In this document: positions 20,478 through 31,116 of the stretch, piece by piece
Layout of the letters: each line of letters starts with the position of its first letter
Numbering within the stretch: position 1 is the stretch's first letter
Origin: Massilia sp. Mn16-1_5
GTDB lineage: Bacteria; Pseudomonadota; Gammaproteobacteria; Burkholderiales; Burkholderiaceae_D
DNA: 64,000 bases
Direction: 5' to 3'
Assembly: GCF_004798585.1 (NCBI RefSeq)
Contig: NZ_PPXQ01000002.1
Location: forward strand, 62,001-126,000
Translations under genes and position numbers: made by a program
Notes under the pieces: generated by a model
Database searches by the model: none
What the model saw: the letters and a program-made list of their open reading frames with translations, nothing else
Told to the model about the DNA's origin: nothing

Positions 20478-21496
20478 TCAGCTCCATCGACGCCCAGCTC
20501 GCCTTCCCGATCGTGCACGCCAGCGACATCGCGGCCGCACGGCGCGCCGGGCAGAAGCTGGCAACCGAGCTCGGTTTCAACGAGACCCGCGCCGGCGCGC
20601 TGGCCCTGATCGTCACCGAGGCCGGCACCAACCTGCTCAAGCATGCGGGCGAGGGCACGCTTTACCTGAACGTGGCCCAGTCCGAGGGCGTGCCCGGGGT
20701 CGACGTGCTGGCCGTGGACAACGGTCCCGGCATCGCCGATCTCGACGCCTCCCTGCGCGATGGCATGTCCACCACCGGCACCTCAGGCACCGGGCTGGGC
20801 GCCTTGCGTCGCCTGTCCGACGAATTCGACGTCTGGTCGGCGCCGGGCAATGGAACCGTGTTCTTCATGCGCCTGTGGCGTGACGAGGCCGGGCCGGGCC
20901 TGTGCCGGGTCGACGTCGGCGCGCTGACCGTGCCCCTGGCGGGCGAAGACGAATGCGGCGATGGCTGGGGCGTGGCCTGCGACCCGACGGGGGCAACCCT
21001 GCTCGCGGCCGATGGCCTGGGCCACGGACCGAGCGCGGCCGCCGCGGCGCGCGCGGCGCTGGGCGCACTGGTGAGCCGGCCGACCTCCGAGCCCGGTCCG
21101 CTGGTCGAGGCGGCGCACGAGGCGCTGCGCAGCACGCGCGGCGCGGCGCTGGCGGCGGCGCGCATCGATTTCGAAAACGATACGATCCGCTTCGCCGGCA
21201 TCGGCAACATCGGCGCCTACGTAATCGACGGCCAGTCGCGCCGCGCGCTGGTCTCGCACAACGGCATCGTCGGCCACAACATGCGCAAGGTGCAGGAATT
21301 TTCCGTGCCCTGTCCGCCGGGGGCGCTGGTGATCATGCATTCCGACGGCATCCAGACCCAGTGGGACCTGGACCGCTATCCGGGGCTGCTGGCGAGCAGC
21401 CCGGCGCTGGTCGCGGCGATGCTGATGCGCGACTTCATCCGACGCCGCGACGATGCGATGGTGCTGGCGGTGCGCCGCCGTGCGGGGCGCCCATGA
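20465..21496 (+). CDS. HATPase-SpoIIE phosphatase fusion (RsbT/RsbW-like kinase plus RsbX-like PP2C)
   Basis: A 343-residue two-domain protein. Residues 1-137 are a GHKL kinase-like domain: N box TEAGTNLLKHAG, G1 DNGPGIAD (85-92), G2 TGLGALRRL. Residues 150-340 are a PP2C/SpoIIE-type phosphatase, with DGLGHG (183-188), the mid motif HSDGIQ (292-297) and the terminal RRDDAMVL. RsbX resets the Bacillus stressosome by dephosphorylating RsbR/RsbS, and the same role fits this position. The gene begins inside rsbT and ends in an ATGA overlap with the histidine kinase gene, so expression is tightly coupled. Whether the N-domain is active is unknown. Confidence 0.85.
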   Translation: METLISSIDAQLAFPIVHASDIAAARRAGQKLATELGFNETRAGALALIVTEAGTNLLKHAGEGTLYLNVAQSEGVPGVDVLAVDNGPGIADLDASLRDGMSTTGTSGTGLGALRRLSDEFDVWSAPGNGTVFFMRLWRDEAGPGLCRVDVGALTVPLAGEDECGDGWGVACDPTGATLLAADGLGHGPSAAAAARAALGALVSRPTSEPGPLVEAAHEALRSTRGAALAAARIDFENDTIRFAGIGNIGAYVIDGQSRRALVSHNGIVGHNMRKVQEFSVPCPPGALVIMHSDGIQTQWDLDRYPGLLASSPALVAAMLMRDFIRRRDDAMVLAVRRRAGRP

Positions 21497-22827
21497 GCCA
21501 GCGCATCCTGTCGGTCGTCATCGAAAGCGACAAGGACGTGGTGCTGGTACGCCAGCGCGCGCGCCAGATTTCGCACCTGCTCGGCTTCGCCAAGCAGGAC
21601 CAGGTGCGCATCGCCACCGCCGTCTCGGAAGTGGCGCGCGCCGCCTGTTTCGGCGGCATCAAGGCACGCGTCGGCTTCGTGCTGCACGACGGGCACGCGC
21701 GCCAGCAGCTCGAAGTGACGGTAACGGCCGCCCAGGCCGCGCAGGCGGAGTCGGAAGCGGCGGCGCTGGCCGATGCCGCGCTGGTCACCGCCCATCGCCT
21801 GATGGACAGCTGCGTGGCCGACGGCGGCAGCGACGCGCCCGCGATCCGCATGCAGAAGGCGCTGCCGCCGCAACTGCCTGTCAGCCCGTCGCGGCTGGCC
21901 CAGATCGCCACGGAACTGGCCGCCACGCCGGCCGGCAGCTCCTTCGAGGAAGTGCAGCAGCAGAACCGCGAACTGGTCGAAACCCTTGCCGAGCTGCGCG
22001 AGCGCCAGGAAGACCTGCTGTCCTTGACGCGCGAACTGGAAGACACCAACCGCGGCATCGTCGCCCTCTACGCCGAGATCGAGGACAAGGCCGAGCGCCT
22101 GCGCCGTGCGGACGAAATGAAATCGCGCTTCCTGTCCAACACCAGCCACGAATTGCGCACGCCGCTGTCCTCGATCCGTGCGCTCTCGAAGCTCCTGCTC
22201 GACCGCATGGACGGCGAACTGACCGAGGAGCAGGAACGGCAGGTCTGGCTGATCGAGCGCACCGCCACCGAGATGTCGGAGCTGGTGAACGACTTGCTGG
22301 ACCTGGCCAAGATCGAAGCGGGGCGGGTAGAAGCGCAGCCGGCGCCGGTCGTGGTCGATAACCTGTTCCGCGCCCTGAAGGGCATGATGCGTCCACTGGT
22401 GGACGACAGCCGGGTCGAACTGGTGTTCGACACCGGCGGCATCAAGGATCCGTTCGAATCGGACGAGGGCATGCTGTCGCAAATCCTGCGCAATTTCATC
22501 TCGAACGCACTGAAGTTCACCGAGCAGGGCTCGGTACGCGTGAGCGCGGAGCACGAGCTCGAGAACGACACGCTGCGCTTTGCCGTCACCGACACCGGCA
22601 TCGGCATCGATGCCGATCACCTGCAGCTGATCTTCGAGGAGTTCACCCAGGTCGAGAATCCGCTGCAGCGCAAGAGCAAGGGCACGGGCCTGGGGCTGCC
22701 GCTGTGCCGGCGCCTGGCCGAACTGCTGGGTGGCCGCGTCGAGGTCAGCAGCCGGCCCGGCACCGGCTCGACCTTCGTGCTGATCCTGCCGCGTTTATTT
22801 CCCCATCCGGCGCCTGCCGAGGCTTGA
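21493..22827 (+). CDS. Sensor histidine kinase with degenerate ATPase-like N-terminal domain
   Basis: A 444-residue soluble kinase. Residues 1-115 look like an RsbW/RsbT-type HATPase domain (VRIATAVSEVARAACFGG), but the N-box Asn is replaced by Ala and no G1/G2 motifs are seen, so it is probably a non-catalytic docking or sensing module. A coiled coil (about 152-210) leads to HisKA with SHELRTPLSS (His219) and a normal HATPase_c: N box ILRNFISNALKF, G1 DTGIGI, G2 GTGLGLPL. There are no membrane segments. It starts at ATG 21493 overlapping the phosphatase stop, and a REC-bearing gene follows after 12 bases. Confidence 0.9.
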   Translation: MSQRILSVVIESDKDVVLVRQRARQISHLLGFAKQDQVRIATAVSEVARAACFGGIKARVGFVLHDGHARQQLEVTVTAAQAAQAESEAAALADAALVTAHRLMDSCVADGGSDAPAIRMQKALPPQLPVSPSRLAQIATELAATPAGSSFEEVQQQNRELVETLAELRERQEDLLSLTRELEDTNRGIVALYAEIEDKAERLRRADEMKSRFLSNTSHELRTPLSSIRALSKLLLDRMDGELTEEQERQVWLIERTATEMSELVNDLLDLAKIEAGRVEAQPAPVVVDNLFRALKGMMRPLVDDSRVELVFDTGGIKDPFESDEGMLSQILRNFISNALKFTEQGSVRVSAEHELENDTLRFAVTDTGIGIDADHLQLIFEEFTQVENPLQRKSKGTGLGLPLCRRLAELLGGRVEVSSRPGTGSTFVLILPRLFPHPAPAEA

Positions 22828-22839
22828 AGAAACCGAACC

Positions 22840-24729
<1,890 letters not shown>

Positions 24730-24756
24730 AACGGCGCGGACACGCATACGCCGTAC

Positions 24757-24822
24757 CGCGTGGAGTCAGGACTCCACCCTACGATTATCTTGGTTCGTAG
24801 GGTGGAGTCCTGACTCCACGCG
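24757..24822. repeat. REP inverted pair 3
   Basis: Two perfect 28-base inverse-complementary arms (24757-24784 and 24795-24822) around a 10-base loop, one of the longest perfect hairpins in the window. The arm contains TGGAGTC-x-GACTCCA joined to CCCTACG/CGTAGGG, a sequence variant of the GGGCATGCCC type found at 2811 and 42470. It follows the hybrid kinase gene and may act as a transcription barrier. Confidence 0.85.
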
Positions 24823-24867
24823 TTTTCGTGCCCGAGCCCACCCGGGCGCCAGCACGAGTCGAACTAA

Positions 24868-24885
24868 TTGATTGGCGGCAATCAA
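24868..24885. promoter_or_regulatory. Palindrome upstream of the GGDEF-EAL gene
   Basis: TTGATTG-GCGG-CAATCAA is a perfect seven-base inverted repeat about 67 bases before the likely start codon. It could be an operator; no protein is assigned. A TAGAAT at 24910-24915 might be a -10 box, with no clear -35. Confidence 0.35.
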
Positions 24886-24951
24886 GCCCGGCCAATCCGG
24901 CATGTTGGCTAGAATGAGCAAGCGCATTTGTCTCCATTCCGACCGCCAACG

Positions 24952-27135
24952 ATGCTTTCCGACGACACGCTTGACGCGGCCCGCCTGGCCATCCTCGACG
25001 CCTACCGGATCCTCGACACCGGGGCCGAGGAGTGCTTCGACCGCGTGCTGGATCTGGCCGGCGCCCTGTGCGGCACGCCGCTGGCTACACTGGCCTTCGT
25101 CGACGCCACGCGCGAGTGGCGCAAGGCCACGCTCGGCGCGATGCCGGCCGAGGTGGCGCGCGGCGCATCGCTCGCGGCCGTCGCGGTCGATGCCGGGCGC
25201 GAGCTGATCCTGCCCGACGCCTGCGACGGCCGCCATGCCGCCGCCGCCCGCGCCGCCGGCTGGTGCTTCTATGCCGCCATGCCGCTGGTGACGCAGGAGG
25301 GCTACGTGCTCGGCGTCCTGGCGGTGATGGACCGCGCGCCGCGCCTGCTTGCGGCCGGCCAGCTCGACGGCTTGCGCACCCTGGCCCAGCTGGCGATGGC
25401 CCAGCTCGAGCTGCGGCGGCGCCGGCACGACGAGACGCCGGCCGCGGCGGAACCCGAACAGCGCTTGCGCCAGCTGGCCGACGCCATGCCCTACGTCGTC
25501 TGGTCGGCCACGCCCGAGGGCCTCATCGATTACGCGAACAAGGCGATCTACGATTATGCCGGCATGCCCGACACCGGCGACATCGGCGCACAATGGATAG
25601 GGCTGCTCCATCCCGAGGACGTGGAGCCCACGCTGAGGGTCTGGGGCGAGTCGGTCGCTACCGGCGCCGTGTTCTCGGCCGAATACCGCCTGCTGCGCGG
25701 GGCCGACCGCAGCTACCGCTGGCACCTGGCCAAGGGCATGCCGATCAGGAGCGCGGAGGGCGCCATCGTCAAGTGGTACGGCACCACGACCGACATCCAC
25801 GACATGAAGCTGGCGCACGAGGAAATCGGGCGCCTGGCCTTCTACGACACGCTGACCGGCCTGCCCAACCGCCAGCTGCTGGCGGACCGCCTGGGGCATG
25901 CGGTGGCGCTGCATGCACGCAACAAGCGCTATGGCGCGGTGCTCCTGATCGACCTCGATCACTTCAAGCTCATCAACGACACGCTCGGCCACGACAGGGG
26001 CGACCTGCTGCTCGAGCTGGTCGCGCGCAAGCTGGTCGCCAGCGTCGCCGCGCGCGATACCGTGTCGCGCCTGGGCGGCGACGAGTTCGTGATCGTGCTC
26101 GAGGACATCGGCCTCAACGAAGCGCAGGCCGCCGGGCGCGCTGCCGGCGTGGCGCGGCGCATCCTGGAAGCGCTCTCCGGCTCGTTCAACCTGGACGGCT
26201 ACGAACGGCACATCACACCCAGCGTCGGCGTGGCCCTGTTCGGCGGCGTCGTCCATGGCATCGGCGAGCTGCTCAAGCGCGCCGACATGGCGATGTACCA
26301 GGCCAAGGGCGCGGGGCGCAATACGGTGCGCTTCTTCGACCCCGCGGTCCAGGCCGCGGCACTGGCGCGCGCCAGCCTCGACGCCGAGCTGCGCCAGGCC
26401 CTGCAGGATGGCCAGTTCCTGCTGCACTACCAGTCGCAGCAGGACGGCGCGGGGACCGTCATCGGCCTCGAGGCCCTGGTGCGCTGGCAGCATCCGCAGC
26501 GCGGCATGGTGTCGCCGGCCGAGTTCATCCCGCTGGCCGAAGACACCGGCTTGATCCTGCCGCTGGGGCGCTGGGTGCTGGAAGAGGCCTGCGCCCAGCT
26601 GGTGCGGCTGGGCGCCGTGGCCGGCACGGCAGGCATGAACCTGTCGGTCAACGTCAGTGCCCTGCAGTTCCGCCAGCGCGGCTTCGTGGACGAGGTGCTG
26701 GAGGTGCTGGCGCGCACCGGAGCCGATCCGCGCCGCCTGAAGATCGAGCTCACCGAGTCGCTGCTGGTCGAGGACATGGACGGCGCCATCGAGAAGATGG
26801 CGCGCCTGAAGGAACACGGCGTCTGTTTCGCGCTCGACGACTTCGGTACCGGTTACTCCTCGCTGGCCTACCTCAAGCGGCTGCCGCTGGACGAACTGAA
26901 GATCGACCAGTCCTTCGTGCGCAACCTGCACAGCGATTCGCGTGACCTGGCGATTGTGCACACGATCGTCGCGCTCGGGCGTTCGCTGTCCATGTCGGTG
27001 ATCGCGGAAGGCGTGGAAACGACGGAACAGCGCGCCCAGTTGGCCGAGTGTGGCTGCCACCATTATCAAGGCTACCTGTTCAGCCGGCCGTTGCCGGCGC
27101 AGCAGCTCGCCGAATTCCTGGCGCGGCGTACCTGA
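24952..27135 (+). CDS. Cyclic-di-GMP protein, GAF-PAS-GGDEF-EAL
   Basis: A 727-residue bifunctional signalling protein. Numbered from ATG 24952: GAF (about 10-155, opening with RLAILDAYRILDTGAEECFD), PAS/PAC (about 172-290), GGDEF (about 295-465) with RLGGDEF intact at 373-379, and EAL (about 475-720) with LEALVRW intact at 507-509 plus DDFGTGYSSL. Both active-site signatures are intact, so it could make and degrade c-di-GMP; the product-inhibition site six residues before GGDEF reads AxxD, without the usual Arg. A TTG at 24928 is an alternative start, but no ribosome-binding site decides between them. It follows the stress operon in the same direction after about 220 bases. Confidence 0.9.
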   Translation: MLSDDTLDAARLAILDAYRILDTGAEECFDRVLDLAGALCGTPLATLAFVDATREWRKATLGAMPAEVARGASLAAVAVDAGRELILPDACDGRHAAAARAAGWCFYAAMPLVTQEGYVLGVLAVMDRAPRLLAAGQLDGLRTLAQLAMAQLELRRRRHDETPAAAEPEQRLRQLADAMPYVVWSATPEGLIDYANKAIYDYAGMPDTGDIGAQWIGLLHPEDVEPTLRVWGESVATGAVFSAEYRLLRGADRSYRWHLAKGMPIRSAEGAIVKWYGTTTDIHDMKLAHEEIGRLAFYDTLTGLPNRQLLADRLGHAVALHARNKRYGAVLLIDLDHFKLINDTLGHDRGDLLLELVARKLVASVAARDTVSRLGGDEFVIVLEDIGLNEAQAAGRAAGVARRILEALSGSFNLDGYERHITPSVGVALFGGVVHGIGELLKRADMAMYQAKGAGRNTVRFFDPAVQAAALARASLDAELRQALQDGQFLLHYQSQQDGAGTVIGLEALVRWQHPQRGMVSPAEFIPLAEDTGLILPLGRWVLEEACAQLVRLGAVAGTAGMNLSVNVSALQFRQRGFVDEVLEVLARTGADPRRLKIELTESLLVEDMDGAIEKMARLKEHGVCFALDDFGTGYSSLAYLKRLPLDELKIDQSFVRNLHSDSRDLAIVHTIVALGRSLSMSVIAEGVETTEQRAQLAECGCHHYQGYLFSRPLPAQQLAEFLARRT

Positions 27136-27209
27136 CAAGGTGCCCCGGCGGTGAACTTTGCAGGCCCGTCCAACTCTTAGCATGATTGCCGCCTGCGAGG
27201 AGAACCGCC

Positions 27210-28166
27210 ATGGCCCAGCTATCGACTCCCGGCACACCGCTCGTGCTGGCTTCCGCCCAACTGAAGCGCAATACGCCGGCCGAGGTGGCGCAGGCGAAGA
27301 CCCCGTGGCGCGAAGCCTCGCTCGAGTTCTGGCGCCGCCGCAACGCGGTGCTCGACGCCATCTTCTACGACTTGAAAGTCATCCATCCGCTCGAGGCGGC
27401 CGCGCTCGCGCCCTGGCTGGCGCGCGAAGGCGCCTTGCTGATCGTGCCGCCGTCCGGCGCCGGTGCCTTGACCATGTGCCCGCACATCGACGACTTCGCC
27501 CGCGCCGGTGGGGCAGGCTTGCGCATCCTGGCCGTGGCCGGCGTCGGCAGCTCGGCGCTCGGCACGGCCGCCTTCGCCCGCAATGTGGCCGATGCTTTCA
27601 ACGAGCCGGTGGCGGCGCTGGTGTCGGGCTACGGCCTGGCCGACCTGCTGACGGAAGCGGCGGGCGGCTGGTTCTGGTTCGGCGCGCTCAACCGCATGCG
27701 CCACGCCTTCGAACAGCTCGACGACTTCACGCGCGGCACCGTGTTCGACCTGACGCCGGACGTGCCCAACGTCGCCCGCGCCAGCCTCGACACGCGCACG
27801 CTGTGCGCGCTGCTAACCGACGAACGCTTTCGATTCGGCCTGCTGACCGGACACTCGAAGGGCAACCTGGTGATCTCGGAAGCGCTGTACGCGCTGCGTG
27901 CCGCGGAGGCCGACGAGCACCTGGCGGACGTGGGCATCGTCACCATCTCGGCGGCGATTGCCATGCCGCCGCGTTATCGCAAGATCGTCGACGTCATCGG
28001 CGAGGTGGACTGGTTCGGGGCGCTCAATTCGAACGTGGCGATCGGGGTGGAGTACCGGCCGAAGCAGGCGTGGCATCACACGAATACGGAGCTGGCGTAT
28101 CACTTGCCGGTTCGTGAGGTGATGAGTAACTTGCGGCGCGAGCGAGGGAGTGCGCTCTTGCAGTGA
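27210..28166 (+). CDS. Unrecognised protein with a GHSKG nucleophile-elbow-like motif
   Basis: A 318-residue protein I cannot assign. ATG 27210 is chosen for the GAGGAGA at 27197-27203. Two features recall alpha/beta hydrolases: a hydrophobic strand followed by GHSKGN (Ser216) at 214-219, and upstream ILAVAGVGSSALG. The GHSKG form occurs in lipase-like proteins, but a matching Asp/His pair cannot be placed by eye. No signal peptide or membrane segment is evident. It ends beside a single REP unit and is convergent with the M16 peptidase operon. Confidence 0.55.
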   Translation: MAQLSTPGTPLVLASAQLKRNTPAEVAQAKTPWREASLEFWRRRNAVLDAIFYDLKVIHPLEAAALAPWLAREGALLIVPPSGAGALTMCPHIDDFARAGGAGLRILAVAGVGSSALGTAAFARNVADAFNEPVAALVSGYGLADLLTEAAGGWFWFGALNRMRHAFEQLDDFTRGTVFDLTPDVPNVARASLDTRTLCALLTDERFRFGLLTGHSKGNLVISEALYALRAAEADEHLADVGIVTISAAIAMPPRYRKIVDVIGEVDWFGALNSNVAIGVEYRPKQAWHHTNTELAYHLPVREVMSNLRRERGSALLQ

Positions 28167-28191
28167 CGTTGCGGATGATCGAATGCCGTAC

Positions 28192-28218
28192 CGCGTGGGC
28201 ATGGAATGCCCACCCTAC
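28192..28218. repeat. Single REP unit
   Basis: CGCGTGGGCATGGAATGCCC followed by ACCCTAC: one palindromic unit with the same CCCTAC edge as the paired copies, with no inverted partner within 100 bases. Confidence 0.65.
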
Positions 28219-28239
28219 AAATGCGGACGCGTCGGCCGC

Positions 28240-28268
28240 AAAAAACAATGCCCGCACGGGGCGGGCAT
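28240..28268 (-). terminator. Rho-independent terminator of the M16 peptidase operon
   Basis: Read on the minus strand, ATGCCCGC pairs with GCGGGCAT around a short loop, followed by TG and a run of six T residues. It lies about 20 bases beyond the stop of the downstream M16 gene. Confidence 0.75.
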
Positions 28269-28288
28269 CGGATCTGGAACAACCCGTC

Positions 28289-29707
28289 TCACCTCTCCGT
28301 GACGGTGAACTCGCCAAAGGGCTTGAGCTGCTCCGCCACCGCCTTCGGATCGCCGACCACGACGATCGACTGCGCCTCCGGTGCGAAATACTTCTTCGAT
28401 ACGTCGCGCACCTGCTGCGGCGTCACCTTCTGGATCAGCGGCACGTACTGGCCGAGGAATTCCGGCGGCAGGCCGATCAGCCAGTTTTGCGCCAGCGTGT
28501 TCGCCACCGCGCCCTGGAGCTGGTTGCTGATCAGGTAGCCGCCGGCGACGTAGCGCTTGTTCATCGTCATCTCCTCCGGCGGCACCAGCTCGCTGCCGAT
28601 GCGCTTGTACTCGTTGAAGTACTCGGTCAGCGCCGCCCCCGTGACTTCGTTGCGCACGTCGGCGCCGCCGACGATGGCGCCGCCGACGCGGTTCATGCGC
28701 GCACCTGCCGAGGCGCCGTAGGTATAGCCCTTCTGTTCGCGCAGGTTGATGTTGACCCGGCTCGAGAAGCCGCCGCCGAGGATGGTGCTGGCCAGGCGTA
28801 GCGGCACCTGCTCGTCGGCGCTGGCCTGGATGCCGGGGCCGCCGACGCGGATGGTCGACTGCACGCTGTTCGCGCGCTCCAGCAGGATGCGCGCCGGTTT
28901 CGCGGCGCGCGGCGCCGGTGCCGTCTCGGCCAGGGCCGGACCCTCGGCCTTCCAGTCGCCGAACGCGGCCTGGGCCAGCTTCATCGCTTCGCCTTCCTTG
29001 ACGCTGCCGGTGATCACCAGCAGGGCGCGGTCGGGACGGAAGCGCTTCGCATGCTCGCTGCGCAGCAGGTCCTGCGTGGTCGAACCGATCGACGCCTCGG
29101 TCGGCTGGGTGTGGCCATACGGGTGCTCGCCATACACGGCCTGGTTGATGGCGCGCTCGGCGCGGAAGCGCGGCGTGGCCTCGGCTGCGCGCAGCTCCTG
29201 CAGCGCGTTGGCCTTGGCCAGCTCGACTTCCTTGGCCGGGAAGCTCGGCGTGCGCACCACTTCGGCCAGCAGGGACATCATCGCCGGCGCCTGCGAGGCG
29301 AGGGCGTTGGCCTGGACCAGGATGCCGTCCGAGGCCGAGCTGGCGGCCACCGAGCCGCCCATGCCCTGGGCCGCTTCGGCGATGGCGCGCGAGTCGCGCT
29401 TGGCGCTGCCTTCGTTGATCATGTAGGCCAGCAGTTTGGCAAAGCCCGGATGGGCACTGTCGTCGGCCGCGAAGCCGGCGCCGCGCACGGCCAGCACGTA
29501 GTCCACGCGCGGCAGGCCCTTACGGGGTACGACCCAGACGGTCATGCCGTTCGCCAGGGTTTTTTTAATGATGGTCGGCGCCGGGATCGGCTTGTCCTTG
29601 CCGTAGGCCGGCATGGCGCTCGGCTTGGCGGCGGCAGGGGTGTCCGCGGCGAAGGCGGCCGGGGCGAAGGCCAGCGAGACGGCCAGTGTCAGCATCAGTT
29701 TTTTCAT
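28289..29707 (-). CDS. M16-family peptidase-like subunit lacking the zinc motif
   Basis: A 472-residue exported protein (signal MKKLMLTLAVSLAFAPAAFA). The M16 fold is clear (LANGMTVWVVPRKGLPRVD, LASTILGGGFSSRV and the substrate-binding NLREQKGYTYGA), but the place of the zinc motif HxxEH reads HPGFAKLLAYMINEG, so it cannot bind zinc. This matches the non-catalytic subunit of two-chain M16B enzymes, which supplies the Arg-Tyr substrate-binding loop. ATG is the complement of 29705-29707, with GAGGAGCGCATCG upstream. It lies 11 bases downstream of the active partner gene. Confidence 0.88.
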   Translation of the reverse strand: MKKLMLTLAVSLAFAPAAFAADTPAAAKPSAMPAYGKDKPIPAPTIIKKTLANGMTVWVVPRKGLPRVDYVLAVRGAGFAADDSAHPGFAKLLAYMINEGSAKRDSRAIAEAAQGMGGSVAASSASDGILVQANALASQAPAMMSLLAEVVRTPSFPAKEVELAKANALQELRAAEATPRFRAERAINQAVYGEHPYGHTQPTEASIGSTTQDLLRSEHAKRFRPDRALLVITGSVKEGEAMKLAQAAFGDWKAEGPALAETAPAPRAAKPARILLERANSVQSTIRVGGPGIQASADEQVPLRLASTILGGGFSSRVNINLREQKGYTYGASAGARMNRVGGAIVGGADVRNEVTGAALTEYFNEYKRIGSELVPPEEMTMNKRYVAGGYLISNQLQGAVANTLAQNWLIGLPPEFLGQYVPLIQKVTPQQVRDVSKKYFAPEAQSIVVVGDPKAVAEQLKPFGEFTVTER

Positions 29708-29718
29708 CGATGCGCTCC

Positions 29719-31116
29719 TCATTTCTGTGCGCCGGCAGCCGGCGCGGTTGGTGCAGGGGCAGCCGCCACCTTGGCGACGGGCTTGCGGTCGATGACGGTG
29801 CGGTTGTTCTTCACCAGGTAGGTGGAGGCCGCGCGCTGGATGTCGGCGGACGTGACGCCTTCGATCCAGCCCGGGATCTTGTTGACGACGTGTGCATCGC
29901 CCCACAGGGTCTGCAGGCGCGCCAGGGTGTCGGCGCGCGTGATGAAGCTTTCCAGGTGGTTGTTCCAGTCGGCCAGCATGCGGGTTTTCACGCGCTTGAG
30001 GGTCGCGTCGTCGACGCCGTCCTTGACGATCTTTGCGATCTCTTCATCGATTGCGGTCAGGACCGCGTCGGCGTTCGTCGTCGGCTTGTACATCGTGTAC
30101 ACGGTGAACAGGGTCGGGCCATCGAATTCCCAGGGGCTGGTGAGGCCGAACAGGATGTCGAGGTTCAGCGACAGCTCGCGGCCTTTCACCAGGCCCTGGT
30201 ACAGGACCGAGGCGTCGCCGCCGGCCAGCAGTTCGCCGAGGACGGCCATCGGCGCCTGGTCGCGGCTGCCGCGTTCCGGCATTTTCCAGGCCGCGGCCAG
30301 CGCGGGCACCTGGGCCAGGGCGTCGCTTTGCTCGACGCGCTTCTCGGCCTTGTTCAGCGGCTCGGAGAAGTCGCCGCCTTTCGGCACCGGACGCGCGGCG
30401 ATGCCGCCGAAGTATTTCTGGGCCAGCGCAAAGCCCTGCGCCGGCGTCACGTCGCCGGCGATCGCCAGCACCGCGTTGTTCGGGCCGTAGTAGTCGCGGT
30501 GGAAGGCGCGCACGTCGTCCAGGCTCGCGCCCTCGAGGTCCTCGAAGCTGCCGTAGCCGTCGTGGTTGTTCTCCCATTTCTGGAACGCGTGCTGGCCGAT
30601 GTCGATCCACATGAAGCCGCCGTAAGGCTGGTTCTTCACGTTCACGCGGATCTCTTCCTTGACCACGTCCTGCTGGTTCTTCAGCGTCTCCTTGTTGAAG
30701 TCGAGCGTCTTCATGCGGTCCGCTTCGAGCCACAGGATCGGTTCGAGCGAGGAGGCCGGCGCGGTCTCGATGTAGTTGGTGAAGTCGGCGCGGGTCGAAC
30801 CGTTGTTGCGGCCGCCGCCGCCGGTGATCGTCCTGTCGAACACGCCCTTCGGGGCATTCGGGGTGCCCTGGAACATCAGGTGTTCGAACAGGTGGGCGAA
30901 GCCGGTGCGGTTCTTCGGTTCCAGGCGCATGCCGACGTGGTACACGACCGAGACGCCGACGGTGGGCGAGCTATGGTCTTCGCTGATAATGACGGTCAGG
31001 CCGTTGTCGAGTTTCTTGGTGTGGACCGGCAGGTTCCACTTGTCGCTCGTTGCCGCGAGGGCTGAGACCGACAAGCCGAGCCCGGCCAGCAGGACGGGAA
31101 GATGGCGCATGCGCAT
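29719..31116 (-). CDS. M16-family zinc metallopeptidase, catalytic subunit
   Basis: A 465-residue exported peptidase with signal peptide (LLAGLGLSVSALAA). The inverted zinc motif is complete: FAHLFEHLMFQGT, with His75, Glu78 and His79, and the third ligand in VVKEEIR around Glu154/155. The C-terminal half lacks the RxxxGYxYG loop that the neighbouring gene has, so the two halves complement each other as one heterodimeric periplasmic enzyme. The tail is Ala/Pro-rich (VAAAPAPTAPAAGAQK). First gene of the pair, 11 bases upstream of the inactive subunit; the substrate is unknown. Confidence 0.9.
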   Translation of the reverse strand: MRMRHLPVLLAGLGLSVSALAATSDKWNLPVHTKKLDNGLTVIISEDHSSPTVGVSVVYHVGMRLEPKNRTGFAHLFEHLMFQGTPNAPKGVFDRTITGGGGRNNGSTRADFTNYIETAPASSLEPILWLEADRMKTLDFNKETLKNQQDVVKEEIRVNVKNQPYGGFMWIDIGQHAFQKWENNHDGYGSFEDLEGASLDDVRAFHRDYYGPNNAVLAIAGDVTPAQGFALAQKYFGGIAARPVPKGGDFSEPLNKAEKRVEQSDALAQVPALAAAWKMPERGSRDQAPMAVLGELLAGGDASVLYQGLVKGRELSLNLDILFGLTSPWEFDGPTLFTVYTMYKPTTNADAVLTAIDEEIAKIVKDGVDDATLKRVKTRMLADWNNHLESFITRADTLARLQTLWGDAHVVNKIPGWIEGVTSADIQRAASTYLVKNNRTVIDRKPVAKVAAAPAPTAPAAGAQK

